From: Flavobacteriales bacterium UBA958
GTDB lineage: Bacteria; Bacteroidota; Bacteroidia; Flavobacteriales_D; Crocinitomicaceae
Length of the DNA: 10,597 nucleotides
Direction: 5' to 3'
NCBI GenBank assembly: GCA_002293045.1
Contig: DBCM01000046.1
Coordinates: 34,868 to 45,464, forward strand
In this document: positions 1 through 6,879 of the stretch, piece after piece
How positions within the stretch are numbered: position 1 is the first letter of the stretch
Layout: every line of letters begins with the position of its first letter
Position numbers and translations under genes: made by a program
Notes under the pieces: model-generated
Database searches by the model: none
What the model was told of the DNA's origin: nothing
The model's input: the letters and a program-made list of their open reading frames with translations, nothing else

Positions 1-1335
1 GAAGCCCACGAAGCCATCCGGCCTTCAAATTTCGGTGCGATACAGGTTTCAGACAATCGCGATGAACAAAAACTCTATGATTTAATTCGGAAACGAACCC
101 TAGCCAGTCAAATGGCGCCAGCTCAGCTAGAGAAAACCACGGTAAAACTTTCCGGTGCACCAAATCAACACTTGTTTACCGCACGGGGTGAGGTGATTGT
201 GTTTGACGGATTTCTTAAGGTTTATGCGGCCAGTTCCATCGACGAGGAAGAGGAAGAAGAGGGCTTGCTTCCTAAATTAACGAAAGGTGAAACCCTGCAA
301 GTATTAGGAGTCACCTCAACACAGCGATTTACAAGGGGTCCTTCTCGGTATTCTGAAGCGAGTTTGGTTAAGAAAATGGAAGAGCTTGGAATTGGTCGAC
401 CATCGACTTATGCACCGACCATTTCAACCATTCAGAAACGAGGGTATGTTGCTAAAAATGAGAGCGACGGGGTGCAACGGGCCTATATTCAAATGCTATT
501 GAAAGAAGATCAGTTAACGGTGAATAACCTCGTGGAAACTACCGGAGCAGACAAGAACAGGTTAGTACCCACGGATATTGGGGTGTTGGTGACTTCCTTC
601 TTGGAGAAGCAATTCGCAACAATAATGGATTATCAGTTTACGGCTCAAGTGGAGGAGGCCTTTGACGAAATTGCTCAAGGAAAAGTGAAATGGAATGAGA
701 TGCTTAAAACATTTTATGCCCCTTTCCATGCTACGGTTGAGGAAACCATGGAAAATTCAGCTCGGGTTACCGGTGAACGCGCTCTTGGAGTTGATCCAAA
801 ATCTGGCAGAAAAGTAATTGCTCGCATGGGTAAATTTGGGGCAATGATTCAAATTGGTGACGAGCAAGAGGATGGTGAAAAACCATTGTTTGCATCCTTA
901 ATGAAATCTCAGAGTATCGCTACAGTTTCATTTGAAGAAGCCATGGAATTATTCAAATTACCTAGAACTGTTGGAGAGATAGAAGGAGAGGTTGTTAAGG
1001 TAAATGTAGGAAGATTTGGTCCTTACGTGCAGTTGGGTAAACTATTCGTATCGATCCCAAAAGATGAGGACATTATGGCGCTGAGTTTTGAACGTGCAGT
1101 AGAATTAATTGAAGAGAAGAAGACCAGTGCAGCAAACAATACCTTACGCTCCTTTGAGGAGCGTCCGGATGTTTTGGTGTTAGTAGGTAAGTATGGCCCC
1201 TATTTAAAAATCGGAAAAGACAATTTTAAGCTTCCGAAAGATGTTGAGCCGAGCACACTTACCCTAGCGGAGTGCTTAAGTATCGCAGAAAATCAACCCG
1301 CCAAAGCGAAGAGACCTTTCAAAGGAAAAAAATAG
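1..1335 (+). CDS. topA: DNA topoisomerase I, C-terminal part (5' end outside window)
   Basis: Type IA topoisomerase that relaxes negatively supercoiled DNA by single-strand passage. The frame is open from base 1, so the ATG at 112 is internal and 444 C-terminal residues are visible. The window opens on EAHEAIRP, a hallmark lying roughly 45 residues after the catalytic tyrosine in E. coli TopA, so the active-site YxRTDS motif is upstream of the window. The conserved LGIGRPSTYA block is at visible residues 129-138. An acidic run (about 80-87) sits in the middle of the core. The C-terminus carries three topoisomerase C-terminal repeats with G[KR][FY]G cores (about 264-322, 326-372 and 388-431) and a basic tail ending KRPFKGKK. 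Only one cysteine is visible, so there are no C-terminal zinc ribbons, unlike E. coli TopA. ssb starts 23 nt downstream on the same strand. Confidence 0.96.
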   Translation, partial: EAHEAIRPSNFGAIQVSDNRDEQKLYDLIRKRTLASQMAPAQLEKTTVKLSGAPNQHLFTARGEVIVFDGFLKVYAASSIDEEEEEEGLLPKLTKGETLQVLGVTSTQRFTRGPSRYSEASLVKKMEELGIGRPSTYAPTISTIQKRGYVAKNESDGVQRAYIQMLLKEDQLTVNNLVETTGADKNRLVPTDIGVLVTSFLEKQFATIMDYQFTAQVEEAFDEIAQGKVKWNEMLKTFYAPFHATVEETMENSARVTGERALGVDPKSGRKVIARMGKFGAMIQIGDEQEDGEKPLFASLMKSQSIATVSFEEAMELFKLPRTVGEIEGEVVKVNVGRFGPYVQLGKLFVSIPKDEDIMALSFERAVELIEEKKTSAANNTLRSFEERPDVLVLVGKYGPYLKIGKDNFKLPKDVEPSTLTLAECLSIAENQPAKAKRPFKGKK

Positions 1336-1358
1336 TAATTTAGACAAAAAATGCAGCG

Positions 1359-1799
1359 ATGAGCGGCACGGTAAATAAAGTAATTTTGATTGGAAACCTG
1401 GGTAAAGACCCTGAGATTCGCCACTTTGAGAACGGCGGTGTTTTAGCCTCCTTCCCTTTGGCAACCTCAGAATCTTATACGGACCGTCAAACCGGTGAGA
1501 AAAAAGAGCATACCGATTGGCACGATGTGGTGCTGTGGCGAGGTCTTGCCGAAGTCGCCGAAAAATATCTACACAAAGGCGACAAAATTTACGTAGAAGG
1601 AAAATTAAAAAAACGCTCCTACCAAGACCGCGAAGGGCTAACTCGATATGCTGTAGAAATTGTAGGCGAAGAACTAACGATGCTCTCGAGAGTTGATGCT
1701 GAGCAACACCCGAAGTCCCCGTATCGAAAAGAGCAGACAATCAATCCCTCAACGCTTGAGGAATTTAAACCGAACCCCGAAGATGAATCCCCTTTTTAA
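1359..1799 (+). CDS. ssb: Single-stranded DNA-binding protein SSB
   Basis: Binds and protects single-stranded DNA in replication, recombination and repair, and recruits partners through its C-terminal tip. The 146 residues comprise an N-terminal OB fold (about 3-108), opening with VNKVILIGNLGKDPE and containing WHDVVLW, followed by a short linker. By alignment from memory with E. coli SSB, the DNA-stacking positions are Tyr40, Trp54, Trp60 and Tyr88, so two tryptophans are replaced by tyrosine. The tail ends EDESPF, a variant of the acidic-Pro-Phe partner-binding tip (DDDIPF in E. coli). The linker is shorter than in the roughly 178-residue E. coli protein. An ATG at 1351 meets a stop after three codons and is not the start. 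The gene lies between topA and gldE; an ssb-gldE-gldD order is also known from Flavobacterium johnsoniae. Confidence 0.97.
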   Translation: MSGTVNKVILIGNLGKDPEIRHFENGGVLASFPLATSESYTDRQTGEKKEHTDWHDVVLWRGLAEVAEKYLHKGDKIYVEGKLKKRSYQDREGLTRYAVEIVGEELTMLSRVDAEQHPKSPYRKEQTINPSTLEEFKPNPEDESPF

Positions 1800-1808
1800 T
1801 TTTTAGGC

Positions 1809-3116
1809 ATGCCCGATCCCTCCCCCATAAGGCCCTTGTTGGCCCAAGTATCCTGGACGAACACGGAAACTACCTACACGTCAATTATTGTTCTTTTGCT
1901 CATTTTAGCGGCAATTACTACAAGCTCGGAATCCGCGTTTTTCTCATTGAATCCGCAAGAAAAAGACCGCCTAAAATCAGAAAACTCGAAGATTTCAGGA
2001 ATAATTTTAGACCTGCTATCGAAGCCTCGCGAACTCATAGCCTTACTCTTGATTTCTATCAATTTTGTTAATGTGGGTATCGTAATCTTGTCGACGCTGA
2101 TTCTGAATAAAATGATGGAGGGGTATAGCGAAGTATCTAAACTTCTAGTGGAGATTTTTGGAATCACCCTATTGATTTTAATCACCGGCGAAGTAATTCC
2201 GAAGATTTATGGCGCAAATAATGCCTCAAAAGTTACGCGGTTTATGGCCTTGCCAATTGATGTGATTCGCCGAACTCCTCCCATTTCATGGTTGAAATCC
2301 TTGTTGGTTAATGGTACAAATTTTATCGGTAGAATTGGCGGAAAGAACGTTCGAATTTCTTCTGATGAATTGGAACAAGCCATCGCTATCACCACAGACG
2401 ATAATTCTTCATCCGATGAGCAAAAATTATTGGAAGGTATCGTGAAGCTTGGAAAAACGGAGGCGGTACAAATCATGACTCCAAGAATTGAGATGTCGTC
2501 CATTCCCAGCAATATACCGTTTTCCGAAGTTATTGAGTTCGTATTAGAGTTTGGATATTCGCGAATTCCAATCCATAAAGACAGTGCAGATAATGTCATT
2601 GGGATCCTTTACATTAAAGACCTATTGCCTCACTTAAAAGAATCCGCAGCGTTTCCATGGCAGGATTTGATGCGTAAGCCTTTCTTCGTTCCAGAAAACA
2701 AAAAGATAGACGATCTATTGCAAGAATTTAGAAGCATGAAAATGCACTTGGCGGTGGTAGTTGATGAATATGGGGGTGCCAGTGGAATTGTAACGCTAGA
2801 GGACATTTTGGAGGAAATTGTTGGCGATATTACCGATGAGTTTGACGACGATCAAGTGGAGTATAAACGCATGGAGGATGGGAGTTTTGCATTTGAAGGC
2901 CGAACCTCGTTGAAGGATTTCTATAAAATTATGGACATCGAGGGCGATGAATTTGAGCACGTGAAAGGCGACGCAGAAACCATTGGTGGGTTTATTGTAG
3001 AACAAGCCGGTAGAATATTGAAAAACAAGGAGTCGATTACGCAAGGGGACATTAAACTTACGGTAATTGCCTCCGATAAACGCAGGATAAAATGGGTAAA
3101 GGTGCATGGGGTTTAG
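1809..3116 (+). CDS. gldE: Gliding motility-associated membrane protein GldE (CNNM/CorC family)
   Basis: Integral inner-membrane protein of the HlyC/CorC (CNNM) family; GldE is associated with Bacteroidota gliding, and its biochemical activity is not settled. Of its 435 residues, the N-terminal third is a DUF21/CNNM membrane domain with hydrophobic segments at about 23-45, 76-99 and 111-134 and the family motif GEVIPK at 127-132. A tandem CBS pair follows, at about 219-272 (from MTPRIEM) and 288-340 (with VVVDEYGG and TLEDILEEIVGDI). The C-terminal CorC_HlyC domain spans about 350-430. The start is 9 nt after the ssb stop; the MPDPSP N-terminus agrees with the short Pro/Asp-rich beginnings I recall for GldE. 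The last 25 nt overlap gldD. The family assignment is firm from motifs; the GldE name rests on this plus the gldD neighbour. Confidence 0.92.
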   Translation: MPDPSPIRPLLAQVSWTNTETTYTSIIVLLLILAAITTSSESAFFSLNPQEKDRLKSENSKISGIILDLLSKPRELIALLLISINFVNVGIVILSTLILNKMMEGYSEVSKLLVEIFGITLLILITGEVIPKIYGANNASKVTRFMALPIDVIRRTPPISWLKSLLVNGTNFIGRIGGKNVRISSDELEQAIAITTDDNSSSDEQKLLEGIVKLGKTEAVQIMTPRIEMSSIPSNIPFSEVIEFVLEFGYSRIPIHKDSADNVIGILYIKDLLPHLKESAAFPWQDLMRKPFFVPENKKIDDLLQEFRSMKMHLAVVVDEYGGASGIVTLEDILEEIVGDITDEFDDDQVEYKRMEDGSFAFEGRTSLKDFYKIMDIEGDEFEHVKGDAETIGGFIVEQAGRILKNKESITQGDIKLTVIASDKRRIKWVKVHGV

Positions 3117-3691
3117 TACTATTTCTGGTTTTCTTTTTAGGGACGCTGGAATCGTGTGACGAGAAGAAGCCTGTCCCCAAACCGTATTGTTATTTGCGGA
3201 CAGATTTCCCTCCGCATTCCTATGCTAAGTTAAAGGCGAAGAACCCAATGTTTAATTACGAAATGGAGCTTTCCGACCTGTTTTCAATGCGTCAAAACCT
3301 CGGGGATAGCCGATATGGATTCCAAGAGTTTGATTTAGGTCCGCTCAACGGCACCATGCTTGTATATTTAAAGGAATTCAACACGAAAGATTCACTCAGC
3401 AAATTGATTAACGCAGCCAACGACTTGGTAGATGAACATAAAATAAAAGCGGATCGCATCGATTTTAATCAAATCATTGCGCCAGAAAAAAAGGTTTATG
3501 GCACATTTTTTACCTTGCGCGGTAATGTCGCTACCAATTACCAATTCTATCTAACGGACTCAAGTTCTAGGTTTATACGGGGTGAAATCCTGCTGAATTG
3601 CCGCCCCAATTACGACAGCTTAAGGCCAACATTAGATTACCTGAATGTGGATCTTAACCGTATGCTCCGAACCTTTCGATGGGTGAATTAA
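3092..3691 (+). CDS. gldD: Gliding motility lipoprotein GldD
   Basis: Membrane lipoprotein needed for gliding in Flavobacterium; its molecular role is not known. The 199-residue precursor has a short basic N-terminus, a hydrophobic stretch (about 5-17) and a lipobox LESC, with the lipidated cysteine at residue 22. The mature protein begins CDEKKPVPKPYCYLRTDFPP; the Pro-Lys-Pro then aromatic/Arg-x-Asp-Phe-Pro pattern is typical of GldD. The acidic residues straight after the cysteine resemble the surface-export signal described for Bacteroidota lipoproteins, but this is weak evidence for localisation. The start lies inside gldE in another frame (25-nt overlap), and the end overlaps folK by 13 nt, suggesting translational coupling in an ssb-gldE-gldD-folK transcript. 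No other domain was recognised. Confidence 0.92.
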   Translation: MGKGAWGLVLFLVFFLGTLESCDEKKPVPKPYCYLRTDFPPHSYAKLKAKNPMFNYEMELSDLFSMRQNLGDSRYGFQEFDLGPLNGTMLVYLKEFNTKDSLSKLINAANDLVDEHKIKADRIDFNQIIAPEKKVYGTFFTLRGNVATNYQFYLTDSSSRFIRGEILLNCRPNYDSLRPTLDYLNVDLNRMLRTFRWVN

Positions 3692-4107
3692 ATCAGGTGT
3701 ATTTATCCTTGGGGTCTAATCTCGGGAATAGGGAACTACAAATTAGCCACGCCCTATCCTCCCTTGAGCAACTCGGTATTTCTGTGCTTGCAAAGTCGTC
3801 CTATGTTTATTCTAAACCGCTTGGATTTGCCTCCCCGAATGATTTTTGTAACGTCTGTGTGAAAGTTTCCACCACCTTGGCACCCCTAGAGTTATTGAAA
3901 TGTTTGCAAGAGGTGGAGCAGCAATTGGGGCGTAAAGAAAAATCTAATGGAACCGAATACAAAGATCGACCAATAGATATTGATATCATTTTCTTTAACT
4001 CAATGGCCTTTAATGATGAAAAACTACAAATACCTCATCCGCATTGGAACATTCGACCGTTTGTGTATTTACCACTAATTGAATTGGTGGAATCACTAAA
4101 TATTTGA
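3679..4107 (+). CDS. folK: 2-amino-4-hydroxy-6-hydroxymethyldihydropteridine pyrophosphokinase (HPPK)
   Basis: Cytoplasmic folate-synthesis enzyme that transfers pyrophosphate from ATP to 6-hydroxymethyl-7,8-dihydropterin, making the substrate of dihydropteroate synthase. The N-terminus has the pterin-pocket motif YLSLGSNLGNRE (8-19). The signature is YKDRPIDIDIIFF (94-106): Asp100 and Asp102 match the two magnesium-binding aspartates of E. coli HPPK, and Arg97 matches its Arg92. IPHPHW and NIRPF (118-128) correspond to the ATP-contacting His/Arg region. At 142 residues it stops just after the PLIEL segment, shorter than the roughly 160-residue E. coli enzyme, but all catalytic positions I can recognise are present. 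The start codon overlaps the end of gldD by 13 nt. No terminator is visible after the stop; the -33 box of the next promoter overlaps its last codons. Confidence 0.95.
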   Translation: MGELNQVYLSLGSNLGNRELQISHALSSLEQLGISVLAKSSYVYSKPLGFASPNDFCNVCVKVSTTLAPLELLKCLQEVEQQLGRKEKSNGTEYKDRPIDIDIIFFNSMAFNDEKLQIPHPHWNIRPFVYLPLIELVESLNI

Positions 4108-4133
4108 TTTGTTTATTTATTTAGTTAAATTTG
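4103..4133 (+). promoter_or_regulatory. Bacteroidota-type promoter of the lipoprotein gene
   Basis: A -7 box TAAATTTG (4126-4133) matches the TAnnTTTG consensus exactly. A TTTG at 4103-4106 lies 19 nt upstream, the spacing expected for the -33 element. The start codon follows 22 nt after the -7 box, in an A-rich leader without a Shine-Dalgarno sequence. The -33 box overlaps the folK stop codon. Confidence 0.72.
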
Positions 4134-4155
4134 ACCTGCCTAAAACAAATAAATT

Positions 4156-5868
4156 ATGAAATTTAATTTTTACAGAGTAATGTTCCTTGGTGTCGCTGCA
4201 CTTGCGGTATCGAGTTGTGATCAATTAAAGGAGTTGTCCTACTCAACTACCCCCAATCCGCTTGAGATGCATGGAGACAGTGTAGCAATTTCAGTAACAG
4301 TCAATATCCCGCCCAAAGGGATAAAGAAGAAAGTGAGTGTTGAAATCACTCCCGCTTTAGGTGACACGAAATTAACTACATGGAAAATTCAAGGTGAAAA
4401 AGCCACCGGAAACGGTCAAAGCATTACTTTCAAACCCGGCGGTACTGCTACGTTTACAGAGACGGTAGCATATAACGCGTCTATGGAGGCTGCAGACTTA
4501 ACATTAACCGGTAAAGTGTTTAAAGGAACAAAAGAAAAATCCAAAGAAGCACTTCCAGTTACCAAGTTAGCAGATGCCACGATTATTACCCCAATGTTGG
4601 TGCAGCCTACGTTTAAAATGTTAACTGAAACTGCAACGATTCCAAGATCGTTTGAAAAAACAGCCACTGCTGAAGTAAATTATTTGAAAGGTAAATCTGA
4701 TGTACGTGCTGCAGAGATGAAAGACAAGGACGTAACTGACTTAGTGGCTTGGATACAATCGGCACAATTAAATCCAAAAATTAAAATCAATGGAATTGAC
4801 ATAAAAGGGTATGCTTCCCCGGATGGAGAAGAAACCTTTAACAATAACTTGTCAGGTACACGCTCTAAGGCAGCCCGTAAAGCCTTTATGGATTTAATGA
4901 AAAAGAATAATTTGATGATGTATTCTGATTCTTCGAGCTATGTTACAGCAGGTTTAGGTGAAGATTTCGAAGGATTCAAAGTAGAATTAGAACGTTCAGC
5001 GGCTATTCCACAGGCAGATAAGGATTTGTTCTTACGAGTTCTCACCATGTCGAATGATCCAAAGCAACGTGAAAAAGATTTAGTGGCGTTAGGAAAAGGA
5101 TTTACACAACTTGAGAAAGAAGTTTTCCCAAAAATTCGTCGTGCGGTAATCGTTGTTAATTACACAGAGCAAGGCCTTTCTGACGAGGAATTACGTGCTA
5201 AAGCAAGTACTTCTCCTTCAGAAATGACAGCAGATGAATTAATTTTTACGGCATCTACGTTGGTTAAAGATTTAAACGAACAAGGGAAAATTTACGACGC
5301 AGCAGCACTAGCATACCCAACTGACGTTCGTGCATTGAACAATGCAGGCGCTGTTGCTTACATGCAAGGAAATGTATCCAAAGCAAAAATGAATTTGGAA
5401 AAAGCCCTTAATGTAAAAGACAACTCAAAATCAAAAAATAACCTTGCGGGAGTTGCGATGTCTCAAGGAGATCGCGCAACAGCGAAAAAGATGCTTTCTC
5501 AAGTGAAAGATAAAAGCGCTGAGACTTCATACAACAACGCGATTATTTCGATCTTAGAAGGTAAATACAGCACCGCAATATCTTCCTGTGGTTCAGAAGC
5601 TTCCTTCAACAAGGCGTTGGCTTCCGTACTTAACGGAAACTTGGATGAAGCAAGTAAAACGCTTGCGGCAAGTAAGGATAAAGAGTCTGCAGACGGATAT
5701 TACCTAAAAGCAATTATTGCTGCGCGTTCTAACGCAGGAGTGGATGCGGTGGTAAGCAATTTGAAATCCGCAATTTCAAAAGATAAAAAGTACAAAGAGA
5801 AAGCGTCAAAAGACCGTGAGTTCATCAAATTCATGAATGACGGTTCGTTTACCGCTGCGGTTAACTAA
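4156..5868 (+). CDS. Lipoprotein with OmpA-like segment and TPR-like repeats
   Basis: Specific function not recognised. The 570-residue precursor has a signal peptide with a hydrophobic core (about 8-18) and lipobox VSSC, with the cysteine at residue 21, so it should be membrane-anchored outside the cytoplasm. Residues about 30-145 look beta-rich (alternating Val/Thr/Ile, TTPNPLEMHGDSVAISV). Residues about 193-335 resemble a divergent OmpA-like peptidoglycan-binding domain: IDIKGYASPDGEE (214-226), NNLSGTRSKAARKAF (230-244) and, after an insertion, FPKIRRAVIVV (324-334). Residues about 380-560 form helical TPR/Sel1-like repeats (ALNNAGAVAYMQGNVSKAKM, then LAGVAMSQGDRATAKKM). It is very lysine- and alanine-rich. 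It has its own promoter and a terminator 20 nt after its stop, so it appears monocistronic. A role anchoring envelope structures to peptidoglycan is inference from the domains only. Confidence 0.85.
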   Translation: MKFNFYRVMFLGVAALAVSSCDQLKELSYSTTPNPLEMHGDSVAISVTVNIPPKGIKKKVSVEITPALGDTKLTTWKIQGEKATGNGQSITFKPGGTATFTETVAYNASMEAADLTLTGKVFKGTKEKSKEALPVTKLADATIITPMLVQPTFKMLTETATIPRSFEKTATAEVNYLKGKSDVRAAEMKDKDVTDLVAWIQSAQLNPKIKINGIDIKGYASPDGEETFNNNLSGTRSKAARKAFMDLMKKNNLMMYSDSSSYVTAGLGEDFEGFKVELERSAAIPQADKDLFLRVLTMSNDPKQREKDLVALGKGFTQLEKEVFPKIRRAVIVVNYTEQGLSDEELRAKASTSPSEMTADELIFTASTLVKDLNEQGKIYDAAALAYPTDVRALNNAGAVAYMQGNVSKAKMNLEKALNVKDNSKSKNNLAGVAMSQGDRATAKKMLSQVKDKSAETSYNNAIISILEGKYSTAISSCGSEASFNKALASVLNGNLDEASKTLAASKDKESADGYYLKAIIAARSNAGVDAVVSNLKSAISKDKKYKEKASKDREFIKFMNDGSFTAAVN

Positions 5869-6806
5869 TCGCTGTTAATTTCATTGTAAAACCCTAGTCC
5901 TTTGGCTAGGGTTTTTTTGTATATATACTCTTGCTCCTTTTGTCCCGGGGTTGGAATACATTTCCAAGCGCAACCCAATTGAACTACATCCATTAACGTG
6001 GAATACCCGCTAAAGCTGTAAATCACCGAAGCTTTCCTTAATACCTCATCAGCTTCTTTCCATGATGATATGTGGCGCTTCCCTTCAAACCCCTTGTGCC
6101 TTTCTCCAATGATTACATCGATTTGCTCTAGATCCTGATGGAATGCTTCTATTAACAGGGGATGAAATTCCCGTGGTCCATTGAAAATCAAAATCTGCAA
6201 GTGTTTTTCATCTAAGCCAGAAGGCGTGGCTATAGGAAAACGAGATTTTAATCCAAGGTACGCGTGATTGGTATGAAGTCTTCTAGACAGGTTACCCGCA
6301 AAACGCTTATGTACATCATCTACAATCCATGTTTGATCAAACCGCCCAATTAAGTATCGGTTAAGGAGTTGCCCAATCCCAAAATACCAAGGAATTGGCA
6401 GCACACACTGATGGGTAATGAATATGGAAAATACCGATTTATTGCGAAATCCAAAGCGTTGATCACTTATGATATAGTCTGTTGGATTCGACCGCAGGTA
6501 GGTCTTTACACGTTGCTTTTCCTTGGTATGCTGTTGGATTAATTTGTGGAGGCGAGCCATGAAACCCAGCAGCTTGAATCCGTCCGCTTCAAAAGAAAAA
6601 TCGTAGGGCTCATGACGCTCGTAATGCAATTCATTAAAGTACTGCGTATAAATGCGCTCCTGCTCAGCACTACAAAATACAATGATCGAATTGTTTTGCT
6701 GCAACAACTGTTGAAGAATCGGTATGGATCTACTCACGTGTCCCATTCCCCAATTTAGAGGAGAAAAGATGATTTTAGCATTAGAAATCTGTTCAGGTAC
6801 AAGCAT
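5865..6806 (-). CDS. MurG-like (GT28-type) glycosyltransferase
   Basis: Predicted GT-B glycosyltransferase of the type that uses a nucleotide-sugar donor; acceptor and product unknown. It has 313 residues. An N-terminal beta strand leads into NWGMGHVSRSIPI (18-30), the glycine-rich loop of MurG/UGT-like enzymes. The C-terminal half carries FSGYSTLMDVVQLG (265-278) and IPTPGQKEQEY (284-294), matching the donor-site pattern of family 28 enzymes, where a Ser/Gly/Thr-rich loop is followed by a Pro-x-Pro-Gly-Gln-x-Glu-Gln block. No signal peptide or transmembrane helix is evident. It is not MurG itself: the sequence is divergent and there are no cell-wall genes nearby. It stands alone: its stop overlaps the lipoprotein stop tail to tail by 4 nt, and it diverges from clpP across 73 nt. 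A poor -7 match (TATGTTTC, - strand 6827-6820) precedes the start. The hairpin at 5888-5915 encodes its residues 298-307. Confidence 0.85.
   Translation of the reverse strand: MLVPEQISNAKIIFSPLNWGMGHVSRSIPILQQLLQQNNSIIVFCSAEQERIYTQYFNELHYERHEPYDFSFEADGFKLLGFMARLHKLIQQHTKEKQRVKTYLRSNPTDYIISDQRFGFRNKSVFSIFITHQCVLPIPWYFGIGQLLNRYLIGRFDQTWIVDDVHKRFAGNLSRRLHTNHAYLGLKSRFPIATPSGLDEKHLQILIFNGPREFHPLLIEAFHQDLEQIDVIIGERHKGFEGKRHISSWKEADEVLRKASVIYSFSGYSTLMDVVQLGCAWKCIPTPGQKEQEYIYKKTLAKGLGFYNEINSD
5888..5918 (+). terminator. Intrinsic terminator of the lipoprotein gene, inside the convergent gene
   Basis: A perfect 10-bp stem AAAACCCTAG (5888-5897) / CTAGGGTTTT (5906-5915) with an 8-nt loop is followed by a T run (5912-5918) on the + strand, starting 20 nt after the lipoprotein stop. 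On the - strand it lies within codons 298-307 of the glycosyltransferase. Only four T bases follow the stem in that direction, so any termination of the - transcript there should be weaker. Confidence 0.85.
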
Positions 6807-6853
6807 TTCTGTAAAAATAGAAACATAGATGCGAAAGTGTGGCTCGTTTTGGT

Positions 6854-6861
6854 TAATTTTG
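6854..6861 (+). promoter_or_regulatory. Predicted -7 box of the clpPX promoter
   Basis: TAATTTTG matches TAnnTTTG and ends 18 nt before the clpP ATG at 6880. No convincing TTG -33 element is seen 17-23 nt upstream, so this is a one-element call. Its position rules against the in-frame ATG at 6829 as the main start, since transcription would begin downstream of that codon. Confidence 0.6.
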
Positions 6862-6879
6862 AAAAATAATCAAACACAT

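Noticed and set aside
1336..1358. Possible separate promoter for ssb in the 23-nt gap after topA.
   Set aside because: The TAATTTAG there does not match TAnnTTTG, and no -33 element was found; read-through from topA is simpler.
1276..1740. A 154-codon open frame on the minus strand across ssb.
   Set aside because: It is antisense to ssb, low in complexity and basic (Leu/Arg/Phe-rich) with no recognisable domain; ssb is unambiguous in the same place.
5865..6806. Calling the minus-strand glycosyltransferase MurG.
   Set aside because: Only the general GT28-like motifs match; the usual MurG GGTGGH loop is replaced by WGMGHVSR and there is no division/cell-wall gene cluster around it.
6820..6827. 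Possible minus-strand -7 box TATGTTTC before the glycosyltransferase.
   Set aside because: The last base departs from TAnnTTTG, no TTG -33 element is present, and only 13 nt separate it from the start codon. Too weak for a separate feature.
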